Source: Novosphingobium sediminis
GTDB lineage: Bacteria; Pseudomonadota; Alphaproteobacteria; Sphingomonadales; Sphingomonadaceae
Assembly: GCF_007991615.1 (NCBI RefSeq)
Contig: NZ_BJYR01000005.1
Span: forward strand, 1-64,000
Length of the DNA stretch: 64,000 nt
Direction of reading: 5' to 3'
Part shown: positions 55,213 through 62,912 of the stretch, one piece after another
How the letters are laid out: each line of letters opens with the position of its first letter
How positions within the stretch are numbered: position 1 is the stretch's first letter
The notes under the pieces: model-generated
Database searches by the model: none
What the model saw: the letters and a program-made list of their open reading frames with translations, nothing else
Told to the model about the DNA's origin: nothing
Position numbers and translations under genes: made by a program

Positions 55213-55515
55213 TATCCGTGCCCTCTCCCGTACAGACTATCGCTGTTCTTGCACGCCCGGACGCAGCCCTACAAGCGCCCGACGTACACGATTTCATGAG
55301 TCGAATCTTTGCCAGATTGTTTCTCCACGCGTCTAACAAGATTCCAAATGAGAGATTATCCCTTTGTTTAATATCCTAAATTTTTTGAGCCGCGGCCCGA
55401 GGAGCGTTCAGGGCGTTAGGGGATTGTTAGAAGATTGTGCGTAGATAAGGCCTTGCTCACCACGGAAGACACGAGGGGTGAGTGGCGCGTGGGGCGCCAA
55501 CTCAGGAGATCGAAC
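55213..55515. promoter_or_regulatory. Flp pilin upstream region with CtrA-like site
   Basis: A 303-bp AT-richer gap between divergent genes. At 55416-55430 TTAG-N7-TTAG departs by one base per half from the CtrA consensus TTAA-N7-TTAA; pilA is a CtrA target in Caulobacter. CAGGAGA before the pilin ATG is the ribosome binding site. No other element supported. Confidence 0.35.
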
Positions 55516-55698
55516 ATGACGCTTTTCAAGAACCTGCTCGCTAACGAAGAAGGCGCGACCGCAATCGAATACGGTCTGATCGCCGCTCTGATCGCTGTTG
55601 CCGCCATCACCGCCATGGGCGCGCTGGGCAACTCGCTGTCGAACACGTTCAACCTGGTTTCGACCCAGATGAACAACGCTTCGGACGGCAAGCTCTAA
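55516..55698 (+). CDS. Flp family type IVb pilin
   Basis: A 60-residue pilin. The prepilin cleavage site is NEEG|ATAIEYGLIAALIAVA: Gly13 precedes cleavage and Glu18 is the conserved fifth residue of the mature pilin. The hydrophobic helix spans residues 20-40. Flp pilins are normally assembled by Tad machinery, none of which is nearby; the A24 prepilin peptidase at 35534 could process it. Own terminator, so a single-gene unit. Confidence 0.93.
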   Translation: MTLFKNLLANEEGATAIEYGLIAALIAVAAITAMGALGNSLSNTFNLVSTQMNNASDGKL

Positions 55699-55723
55699 GA
55701 GCTTCGCGCAAGCGAAACGTTCG

Positions 55724-55761
55724 GGGGCGGGGAACGAAAGTTCCCCGCCCCTTTCGTTTTT
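55724..55761 (+). terminator. Rho-independent terminator after the Flp pilin
   Basis: A 12-bp perfect stem (GGGGCGGGGAAC, 55724-55735, with GTTCCCCGCCCC, 55740-55751), a GAAA tetraloop and TTTCGTTTTT. Isolates the pilin from sdhB. Confidence 0.93.
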
Positions 55762-55911
55762 CTGCACCCCTCATGGGGCAAAGCGGCACCTGCCCGCACG
55801 ACCTGTCACCTTGGGTAGGCCAACAAGCTCCCCTGCCCCCTTGCTCGCCGCCACGGTTTCGCTAAGGACTGATCTTCCATATTTTAGAACGAGATCAGCA
55901 AGGACGGCTCG

Positions 55912-56694
55912 ATGGCGACCTTCACGCTTCCGAAGAATTCCAAGGTCAATGGCAAGTCGCGGCATTTCCCGGCGGCAACCCAGGGGCGGATCCAGAAGTT
56001 CAAGGTCTATCGCTACGATCCGGACAGCGGAGAGAACCCGCGTTACGATACGTTCGAGATCGATCTCGACCAGTGCGGCCCGATGGTGCTCGACGCCCTC
56101 ATCAAGATGAAGGGCGAGCAGGACCCGACGCTCACCTTCCGCCGCTCGTGCCGTGAAGGTATCTGCGGCTCCTGCGCGATGAACCTCAATGGCCGCAACG
56201 GCCTCGCCTGCACCACCGCGATTTCGGATCTCAAGGGCGAGATCCGCATCACGCCGCTGCCGCACATGGAAGTGATCAAGGACCTCGTCCCCGATTTCAC
56301 CCACTTCTACGCGCAGTACGCCTCGATTCGCCCCTGGTTGCAGACCGTGTCGCCGACCCCCTCGGGCAAGGAGCGCCTGCAGAGCCCCGAACAGCGTGAA
56401 AAGCTCGACGGGCTATACGAGTGCATCCTGTGCGCATGCTGCTCCACCTCGTGCCCGAGCTATTGGTGGAACTCCGACAAGTTCCTCGGCCCGGCCATCC
56501 TGCTCCAGGCCTATCGCTGGCTGGCAGACAGCCGCGACGAAATGACCGGCGAGCGGCTTGACGAACTGGAAGATCCCTTCCGCCTCTATCGCTGCCACAC
56601 GATCATGAACTGCGCCAACGTCTGCCCCAAGGGGCTCTCGCCGGCGCGCGCGATCGCCGAGATCAAGAAGATGCAGGTCGAACGTTCGATCTGA
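55912..56694 (+). CDS. sdhB: Succinate dehydrogenase iron-sulfur subunit
   Basis: A 260-residue subunit of complex II that relays electrons from FAD to quinone. All three cluster motifs are complete: [2Fe-2S] [21 protein letters not shown], [4Fe-4S] [12 protein letters not shown], and [3Fe-4S] [17 protein letters not shown]. It is preceded by the pilin terminator, so it has its own promoter, and sdhC, sdhD and sdhA are not in this window's vicinity. Confidence 0.96.
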   Translation: MATFTLPKNSKVNGKSRHFPAATQGRIQKFKVYRYDPDSGENPRYDTFEIDLDQCGPMVLDALIKMKGEQDPTLTFRRSCREGICGSCAMNLNGRNGLACTTAISDLKGEIRITPLPHMEVIKDLVPDFTHFYAQYASIRPWLQTVSPTPSGKERLQSPEQREKLDGLYECILCACCSTSCPSYWWNSDKFLGPAILLQAYRWLADSRDEMTGERLDELEDPFRLYRCHTIMNCANVCPKGLSPARAIAEIKKMQVERSI

Positions 56695-56704
56695 TCGGTT
56701 CGTC

Positions 56705-57190
56705 GTGCCGCAGTCCGACATGCAGGTGAACAATGGCGCCTTCACCTATGGCCCGTCCGAGGAGCATCCGGGCTGGTACACCTGGGATCTGACGGATCAG
56801 GACCGGTTCAATGCCTATGTCATGGGCCGCTTGCTGGTGCGCCGCGAGGATCTTCCCGGCGGCGCGCCCGCCGTGCGGCTGCGGATGTTTCCGGAGCGGC
56901 GGCACAGCAATCTGCTCGATGCCGTCCACGGCGGCATTACGCTCTCGCTGATCGACGTGTCGCTGTTTGCCTGCATGCGCCACGCCATCGATGGCGATGC
57001 CGCAGGATCGGTCACGCTTGATCTGTCCACCCAGTTCATCGGCGCCGGTATCGTGGGCAAGCCGCTGGACGCCGTGGTGGAAGTCCTGCGCGAGACGCGG
57101 CGCCTGCTGTTCCTGCGCGGTACGGTGGTGCAGGAAGACCACCTCGTCGCCGCCTTCAACGGAACCGTGCGCAAGCCCTCATCGCGATGA
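56705..57190 (+). CDS. PaaI-family hotdog thioesterase
   Basis: A hotdog-fold protein of about 161 residues; the central helix is in LDAVHGGITLSLIDVSLFACM and the catalytic-type region reads RHSNLLDAVHGG. Such enzymes hydrolyse acyl- or aryl-CoA thioesters. It starts at GTG 56705, 10 bp after sdhB (an ATG at 56720 is an alternative), and overlaps zapE by 4 bp, so the three genes probably form an operon. Confidence 0.8.
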   Translation: MPQSDMQVNNGAFTYGPSEEHPGWYTWDLTDQDRFNAYVMGRLLVRREDLPGGAPAVRLRMFPERRHSNLLDAVHGGITLSLIDVSLFACMRHAIDGDAAGSVTLDLSTQFIGAGIVGKPLDAVVEVLRETRRLLFLRGTVVQEDHLVAAFNGTVRKPSSR

Positions 57191-58311
57191 GCGGCCTCGC
57201 GGAACGCTATGCCGCGCTGGTCGCGGCGGGCGAACTGAAACCCGATCCCGAGCAGGCCGCAGCCGCTGCCCGCCTTGACGCGCTCCAGCGCGAACTGGAG
57301 CGCCCTGCTCCAAAGCCCGGCCTCGTCGGCCGCCTGCTCGGCAGCAAGCCCCCTGCCCCTCCCCGCGGCCTCTACATGTGGGGCGGCGTCGGGCGCGGCA
57401 AGTCAATGCTGATGGACCTGTTCCACGATACGCTGGAAGCAGGCCCCAAGCGCCGGGCACATTTCCATGAGTTCATGCTCGACGTCCATGCGCGGCTGCG
57501 CGTGGAGCGCCAGAAGGAGCGTGGCGATCCGATCCCGCCTGTCGCCGCCGCGATTGCTGCAGAAGCGCGCGTGCTTGCCTTCGACGAGATGGTGGTGAAC
57601 AACAGCGCCGACGCCATGATCATGGGCCGCCTGTTCACCGCGCTGATCGCGGATCTCGGCGTCACTGTCGTCACCACATCAAACCGCGCGCCGAACCAGC
57701 TCTACAAGGACGGCCTCAACCGCGAGCACTTCCTTCCCTTCATCGCGCTGATCGAGAACCGGCTCGATGTGGTCGCGCTCAACGGCCCGACCGACTACCG
57801 CATGGTGCGCATGCAAGGTGTGGGCACCTGGCACGTGCCGAACGGGCCCGAGGCAACTGCGGCGGTGCGCGAGGCCTTCTTCCGCATGACCGACTACCCG
57901 CCGGAAGATAGCCTGCACGTGCCCACGGGCGCGCTCGATCTGGGCGGAGGGCGCGTGCTGCATGTGCCCAAAAGCCTCAAGGGCGTCGCGGTATTCAGCT
58001 TCAAGCGCCTTTGCGGTGAAGCGCGCGGCGCGGCCGACTACCTCGCAATTGCGCGCAACTACCACACGGTGATCGTTGTCGGCATTCCGCGCCTCGGGCC
58101 GGACCAACGCAACGAGGCGGCGCGCTTCGTCACGCTGATCGACGCGCTGTACGAGCACAAGGTCAACCTGATCGCGACAGCCGATGCCGAGCCGGCGGAG
58201 CTTTACCCTGCAGGGGATGGCCGGTTCGAGTTCGAGCGGACAGTCAGCCGTCTGATCGAGATGCAGAGCCGCGACTACCTCGCGCTCGGTCACGGCGAAG
58301 AGAGCAATTAA
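57187..58311 (+). CDS. zapE: Cell division protein ZapE / AFG1-like ATPase
   Basis: A 374-residue P-loop ATPase. Walker A is GGVGRGKSM, Walker B is VLAFDEMVVNN, and the arginine-bearing VTTSNRAPNQLYKDGLNR sensor block is typical of AFG1/ZapE. ZapE acts at the late divisome in E. coli; mitochondrial AFG1 assists respiratory-chain turnover. Co-expression with sdhB fits either role. Confidence 0.92.
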   Translation: MSGLAERYAALVAAGELKPDPEQAAAAARLDALQRELERPAPKPGLVGRLLGSKPPAPPRGLYMWGGVGRGKSMLMDLFHDTLEAGPKRRAHFHEFMLDVHARLRVERQKERGDPIPPVAAAIAAEARVLAFDEMVVNNSADAMIMGRLFTALIADLGVTVVTTSNRAPNQLYKDGLNREHFLPFIALIENRLDVVALNGPTDYRMVRMQGVGTWHVPNGPEATAAVREAFFRMTDYPPEDSLHVPTGALDLGGGRVLHVPKSLKGVAVFSFKRLCGEARGAADYLAIARNYHTVIVVGIPRLGPDQRNEAARFVTLIDALYEHKVNLIATADAEPAELYPAGDGRFEFERTVSRLIEMQSRDYLALGHGEESN

Positions 58312-58514
58312 CCACGAATCGCTGATTCGGGAGAGGCGGCCGAGCGCCTCCGGCGTGGATCGCGCGTGCCTGAACGGGTTGCTTGCAGCCAAACGCAAGG
58401 CCCAAGAATCAAGTGGGCCGGATGCGACGACATCGCAACCAGCCCTCTCAAAATGCCCGCATTTACGGGCGTTTCAGGAGCTCAACGCTCCGTATGCGCA
58501 CCTTGAAAACAACA
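58312..58514. other. Gene-free stretch after zapE
   Basis: No ORF of coding character. A small hairpin (GCCCG 58455-58459 with CGGGC 58466-58470, preceded by AAAA and followed by GTTTC) may serve as a weak terminator for zapE. Nothing else supported. Confidence 0.4.
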
Positions 58515-58542
58515 AAAGCCCAAGCTTATCGACTTGGGCTTT
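58515..58542 (-). terminator. Rho-independent terminator on the minus strand
   Basis: A 10-bp perfect stem (CTTGGGCTTT/AAAGCCCAAG, 58515-58524 with 58533-58542). Read leftward it is followed by TTGTTGTTTTC, a good T-tract; read rightward there is none. It therefore ends a leftward transcript, fitting the micro-ORF just upstream. Confidence 0.85.
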
Positions 58543-58557
58543 GCTGGATTGAGGTGA

Positions 58558-58599
58558 TCAGGCCTTGGGCTTGAAGATGTAGTTAAGGATATTCCACAT
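58558..58599 (-). CDS. Candidate micro-ORF (13 codons) under CtrA control
   Basis: ATG 58599 lies 6 nt after GGAG, a standard Shine-Dalgarno, and encodes MWNILNYIFKPKA before a TGA at 58558. In-frame ATGs at 58611, 58638 and 58644 allow 17-, 26- or 28-residue versions but lack ribosome binding sites. A CtrA consensus box lies 52 bp upstream and a terminator 16 bp downstream, so the whole looks like an independent transcription unit of roughly 110-130 nt. It could equally be a small RNA; coding is not proven. Confidence 0.4.
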   Translation of the reverse strand: MWNILNYIFKPKA

Positions 58600-58650
58600 G
58601 GTGCGCTCCATCACGGTTGGATGAAGCTCGTTTACCATGTGCATTCATGG

Positions 58651-58665
58651 TTAACAAGAGTTTAA
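58651..58665 (-). promoter_or_regulatory. Perfect CtrA binding site
   Basis: On the minus strand TTAA-ACTCTTG-TTAA, followed by C, matches the full TTAA-N7-TTAAC consensus of the alphaproteobacterial cell-cycle regulator CtrA. It lies between the stop of the EAL gene (58668) and the micro-ORF, the right distance to act as a -35-region activator site for a leftward promoter. Confidence 0.7.
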
Positions 58666-58667
58666 GA

Positions 58668-60917
58668 TTACTGCGAACGCCGCTTTTGCAGGCTCTCCTC
58701 GTAAACCGTGCGGAATGAAGCAAAGGGCTGCGGGCGTCCAAGGTAGTAGCCCTGCCCCGAGTCGCAGCCCAGTTCGTGCAGCAGGCCGAAGGTCGCCGCG
58801 TCCTCGATTCCCTCCGCCACGACTTCCTGCCCCAAGGCGTGGGCAAGCATGATCGTATTGCTGACAATGGCTCGCTCGCGCGGGTTCGATACGATCCGCG
58901 AGACGAAGCGCCGGTCGAGCTTGAGCTCATCGCTCGGCAGATCGGCCAGGTAGGTAAGGCTCGCTTCGCCAGTGCCGAAATCGTCGATGGACAGGCGGAA
59001 TCCCATCCCGCGCAGCAAAGTCAGGTTATGGCACGCAGCCGGGCGGTTGCGCACGCTCGAGGTCTCGGTGATCTCGATCGTCAGCAGCGACGGCTCGAAG
59101 CCGCGGCGTGTGACGATCTCGGTAAACCGCGCGACGAGGTCAGCCTTGTCGACCATTTGCGCCGAAAGATTCACGCTCATCTGGAAGCGCTCACCCATCG
59201 CGTTCACGATCAGCGCCGCAGTGATCGCTTCCTCGAGCACCCAGTAGGTCAGCGCATCGATGCGGCCCGCGCGCTCGGCCTGGAGGATGAAGGCATCAGG
59301 AGAGATCGGCCCGCGCGTGGGATGGTTCCAGCGAATCAGCGCTTCGGCACCATAGATGCGCTGGTCGCGAAAACGCCACTGCGGCTGGAACGCCAGCCAG
59401 ATGTCGCCATTGCGCAGGCCCTCGTCGATCCGCGCATGGAGCGAGAGCTCCCATGGCGCTTCGGCAAGGCGGTGCGCCTCGAAGAGTTCCACGACACGGC
59501 CATTGGCAAGAGCTTCGTTCGCGCTCACCAGCGCCGAATTGACCCGGGTCAGCGTATCGAGGCCCTCGTTTCGATCGAGCCCGAAGTGGATATTCGTATC
59601 GAAGGTATGATGGCCGATCTGCAGCGGCGCAGAGAACAGTGCGCGGAGCCCTTCGAGATGGCTGTTCTGGGTTTCCAGCGGCCGGGCTTCCTCGCTCCAC
59701 ACGAAATGCCCGCTATCGCCCTGATAGATGTCCTCGGACCCTGTGCCAGCTGCGATGCGGCGCGCGATCTGCCGCGCAAATTCGCCGTGCAGGTTGGCTG
59801 GGAGCGTTGCGAGCATCTCCTCGAAGCGCGCAATCACCGCGACGACCACGTCCCGGCCAACGCCGATTTCGGTGGTCGAAAAGGCCAGCAAGTTGGGCAG
59901 GCCGGAAACATTGGTGTGCTGAATCCGCCGAGTGCGCTTGTGCCAGAGGCGCAAGCCGCCAAACAGGATCAGCACGCAGATCGAAACATCCGGACTGCTG
60001 ACGATGCCGTAGTCCCTCAGCATTGCCGGAAGGACCAGCACCGCGGCAACCAAAGCCGTGTAGGCAGGAATCTTGAGTCGGTAGCGCCCCATCCGCCCGA
60101 TGAGCACCAGCGCAGCCAGCGTCAGCATCAGCAGGGGCAGATCGGTAAGGTTGACCGAGAACGGCTTGCGCAGGGCAGCGGCGCCGGCGATGTCCAGCGG
60201 AACCTGCGACGTCACCGTGCGGCCAAAGTAGCCTGCAATCGGCGCCGACCCTTGCGCGGAGATGATCAAGGTGCGGCCGGAGATGGCATCTGGCGCGACC
60301 CTGCCTTCGAGAAGGTCCCTCGCCGAAATTGTCCGGATCGTCAGCGGATCGATCGAAAAGTCGGGGTAGATCGTACCCCGGCGCGCCTTTGTGGCATGCG
60401 CCAGATAGGCGCTGACGGTCGTGTAATCGGTGCCGTTGATCGACAGCGAGGTCGGCGTGGAGACGGCATTGGTCAGGAAATTCGTGTTCCAGGCCGATAC
60501 GGCGATGCGCGCGTTGCCCGCGATATCGGCGGGGGGAAAGCGGAAGGCATTTGCCGGGAAGTTGTCCAGTTTCTCGGAGCGAACGACAAAGGTCAATTCA
60601 TCGCCGAAGGACCTGACGGCCGACGCCAGCGCCGCATCAGCGTCCCGATCCGCACCAGTCTTGACCTTGGCGTCGAACAGGACCTCGCGCGGCATCATAC
60701 GCCTTACGCGGAGCAGGATGGATGCTTCTTCGGCGTTTCCATACTCCCTGAGGTCGTCCAGCGACATGACCACGATATCGCGCGGAGCCGGATTCCCGAC
60801 CATCTTGAAGCGCAGATTCCAGTAGCCATGGTCAACCGCATCGCTCAGGCCGAACCACCAGAGCGCCAGTACTATCACCAAAGTCTTTCCGATCGTCGAT
60901 CGGAGTATCCTGCGCAT
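58668..60917 (-). CDS. CHASE2-EAL cyclic-di-GMP phosphodiesterase with degenerate GGDEF
   Basis: A 749-residue membrane sensor. An N-terminal helix (residues about 10-25), a periplasmic CHASE2-type domain (about 30-250, with VVMSLDD and FDAKV strands), three more helices (about 262-330), a GGDEF-like domain without catalytic residues (GDSGHFVW where GGDEF is expected), and a C-terminal EAL domain. The EAL part appears catalytic: E525-A-L, SVNLSAQ, IEITET, DDFGTG, LKLDRRF and EGIED are all there. It should hydrolyse cyclic di-GMP in response to an unknown periplasmic cue. Confidence 0.9.
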   Translation of the reverse strand: MRRILRSTIGKTLVIVLALWWFGLSDAVDHGYWNLRFKMVGNPAPRDIVVMSLDDLREYGNAEEASILLRVRRMMPREVLFDAKVKTGADRDADAALASAVRSFGDELTFVVRSEKLDNFPANAFRFPPADIAGNARIAVSAWNTNFLTNAVSTPTSLSINGTDYTTVSAYLAHATKARRGTIYPDFSIDPLTIRTISARDLLEGRVAPDAISGRTLIISAQGSAPIAGYFGRTVTSQVPLDIAGAAALRKPFSVNLTDLPLLMLTLAALVLIGRMGRYRLKIPAYTALVAAVLVLPAMLRDYGIVSSPDVSICVLILFGGLRLWHKRTRRIQHTNVSGLPNLLAFSTTEIGVGRDVVVAVIARFEEMLATLPANLHGEFARQIARRIAAGTGSEDIYQGDSGHFVWSEEARPLETQNSHLEGLRALFSAPLQIGHHTFDTNIHFGLDRNEGLDTLTRVNSALVSANEALANGRVVELFEAHRLAEAPWELSLHARIDEGLRNGDIWLAFQPQWRFRDQRIYGAEALIRWNHPTRGPISPDAFILQAERAGRIDALTYWVLEEAITAALIVNAMGERFQMSVNLSAQMVDKADLVARFTEIVTRRGFEPSLLTIEITETSSVRNRPAACHNLTLLRGMGFRLSIDDFGTGEASLTYLADLPSDELKLDRRFVSRIVSNPRERAIVSNTIMLAHALGQEVVAEGIEDAATFGLLHELGCDSGQGYYLGRPQPFASFRTVYEESLQKRRSQ

Positions 60918-61009
60918 GGACTACCGCTTTCCAGAGGTGATCCAAGCTCTAGAACGCAATCCTTTAGAACCCCTTACTCTGGTTAATATAGACTGACCGC
61001 AGGGTCCGA

Positions 61010-62899
61010 TCAGCCTAGCAGGGCAAGGCTGCGGTCCAGCATCAGCAATTGCCAGATCAGCCGGCTATGATCGCTCGTCCCGGCGATATGCGCCTCGGTG
61101 AGAGCAGAAAGGCGGGCGGTATCGAACCATCCAGTCCGCGCGAGGGTGCCGCCGGACACCACCTGACGCGCCTCTCCCGCAAGCGGTCCACGCAGCCATG
61201 CAGCGATCGGCGTGACAAAGCCCATCTTCGGGCGGAACAGGATATCTTCGGGCAGATAACGCCGCATCGCCGTCTTCATCAGCCACTTGCCCGTCCGCCC
61301 GCGCACACGCACCCGTTCCGGCAGGCGCGCACCGAATTCGATGAGGCGGTGATCGAGCAGCGGTTCGCGCGCTTCGAGGCTGACGGCCATGCTTGTGCGG
61401 TCGACCTTGGTGAGGATGTCGCCCGGCAGGTAGAACTTGAGGTCCGCATATTGCGCCCGGTCCAGCCCGCTGCGCGCCGGGGCGCCGCGCATCAACTCAA
61501 TAAAGGGCTGCTCCGCGCGATAATCACCGCGCAGGCGACGGAAATCGTCCGAATAGAGCGCGCTGCGCAGCTCCGGCCCGGTCACCGCCAGCGCCCGCGC
61601 GTAGCCCTCCTCCCCGCTCCCGGCGAGGCTCAGCAGCGTCGTCTTGGCGCGCAAGGGGCGCGGTGCCCAATCGAGCTTGGGATAGACCGCCCCCAGCCCG
61701 CCCAGCAGTGGCCGCCGCAGGGCTGAAGGCAGGAAGGCGCGCGCCTGTTCTTCGCGGTGCTGGAACGTCTGACGGCGATATCCGGCAAAGGCTTCGTCCG
61801 CTCCGTCGCCCGAAAGCGCCACCGTCACGTGCTCACGCGCAAGCTGCGAGACCCGCCAGGTCGGCAGGGCGGAGGCATCGGCAAAGGGCTCGTCGAACAC
61901 GGCCGCAAGCCTGTCGACTTGTGCGAAATCGTCCGCACCGACGATGCGCTGGTGGTGCTCGGTGCCGTACTGGGCCGCGATCCGCGCCGCATACTCCGTC
62001 TCGTCGAGCGCCTTCACGTCAAAGCCGATCGTGCAGGTCTTGACCGGCTCGCGGCTTGCCTCTGCCATCAGAGCGACGACGCTGGAGCTGTCCACCCCGC
62101 CCGAAAGGAACGCGCCGAGCGGCACGTCGGCCACCATGCGCGAAGTGACCGCCTCGCGCAGGCGATGAAGCAGATGCGCGCCGAGATCGGCCTCGCTCCC
62201 CCGCTCGCGCTGCTCGAACGAGACATCCCACCACTGCACCGGCGGCGGCGGCGGGGCATCGTGGCGCAGCAGGCGGTAATGGCCCGCCGGCAGCTTCTCC
62301 ACGCCCTTCAGGATCGAGCGCGTATCGGGCACGAAGCCCCAGGTAAGGTAGTCCTCCACCGCCAGCGGATCGATCTCACGCCGCAGCGAGGGGTGCGCAA
62401 GGAGTTGCTTGAGCTCGGAGCCGAAGATCACGCTGCCATCGGCAAGAGTCGCCATGTGGAGCGGCTTCACCCCCAGCCGATCGCGCGCCAGCAGCAGCGT
62501 GCGCTGCCTGAGATCATAGAGTGCGAAGGCGAACATGCCGTGAAGCCGCGGCAGGCAGTTCACGCCCCATTTCTGCCATGCGGCGAGGATCACCTCGCTG
62601 TCGCCATCGGTGCGGAACGTCGCGCCTTCGGCCTGCAGTTCGCGGCGAAGTTCGCGGAAATTGTAGATCTCGCCGTTGAACACCAGCATCGCCGCGCCAT
62701 CGGCCGAGGCCATCGGCTGCGGTGATCCTGCAAGGTCGATGATGGCGAGGCGCAAGTGGCCAAGACCCACGCCCGGAGCGGTCCATACGCCCTGCCCGTC
62801 CGGCCCGCGATGCGCGGCAACCGCGCACATCCGCGAGACGCGGTCCGGATCGACGGGCTTCAGGCCCTCGGTGTGAAAGATTCCGGCAATGCCGCACAT
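61010..62899 (-). CDS. XrtA-associated asparagine synthase-like amidotransferase
   Basis: A 629-residue glutamine-dependent amidotransferase: Cys2 of MCGIAGIF is the N-terminal nucleophile, with HRGPDG and FNGEIYN glutaminase motifs, and the synthetase domain has the PP-loop SGGVDSSSV. Its position next to an exosortase A gene matches the PEP-CTERM/XrtA-system amidotransferase found in exopolysaccharide loci, rather than housekeeping AsnB. ATG 62899 is fixed by the obligatory Cys2. 13 bp downstream of the exosortase gene. Confidence 0.9.
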   Translation of the reverse strand: MCGIAGIFHTEGLKPVDPDRVSRMCAVAAHRGPDGQGVWTAPGVGLGHLRLAIIDLAGSPQPMASADGAAMLVFNGEIYNFRELRRELQAEGATFRTDGDSEVILAAWQKWGVNCLPRLHGMFAFALYDLRQRTLLLARDRLGVKPLHMATLADGSVIFGSELKQLLAHPSLRREIDPLAVEDYLTWGFVPDTRSILKGVEKLPAGHYRLLRHDAPPPPPVQWWDVSFEQRERGSEADLGAHLLHRLREAVTSRMVADVPLGAFLSGGVDSSSVVALMAEASREPVKTCTIGFDVKALDETEYAARIAAQYGTEHHQRIVGADDFAQVDRLAAVFDEPFADASALPTWRVSQLAREHVTVALSGDGADEAFAGYRRQTFQHREEQARAFLPSALRRPLLGGLGAVYPKLDWAPRPLRAKTTLLSLAGSGEEGYARALAVTGPELRSALYSDDFRRLRGDYRAEQPFIELMRGAPARSGLDRAQYADLKFYLPGDILTKVDRTSMAVSLEAREPLLDHRLIEFGARLPERVRVRGRTGKWLMKTAMRRYLPEDILFRPKMGFVTPIAAWLRGPLAGEARQVVSGGTLARTGWFDTARLSALTEAHIAGTSDHSRLIWQLLMLDRSLALLG

Positions 62900-62912
62900 G
62901 ATGGAGCAGCGC

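Noticed and set aside
55367..55383. TTAATATCCTAAATT as a CtrA site before the pilin
   Set aside because: The second half is AATT instead of TTAA; the TTAG-N7-TTAG site closer to the gene is the better candidate.
58776..60986. Long open frame antisense to the EAL gene
   Set aside because: Same artefact: no recognisable domain, Arg/Gln/His-rich, opposite to a gene with complete catalytic motifs.
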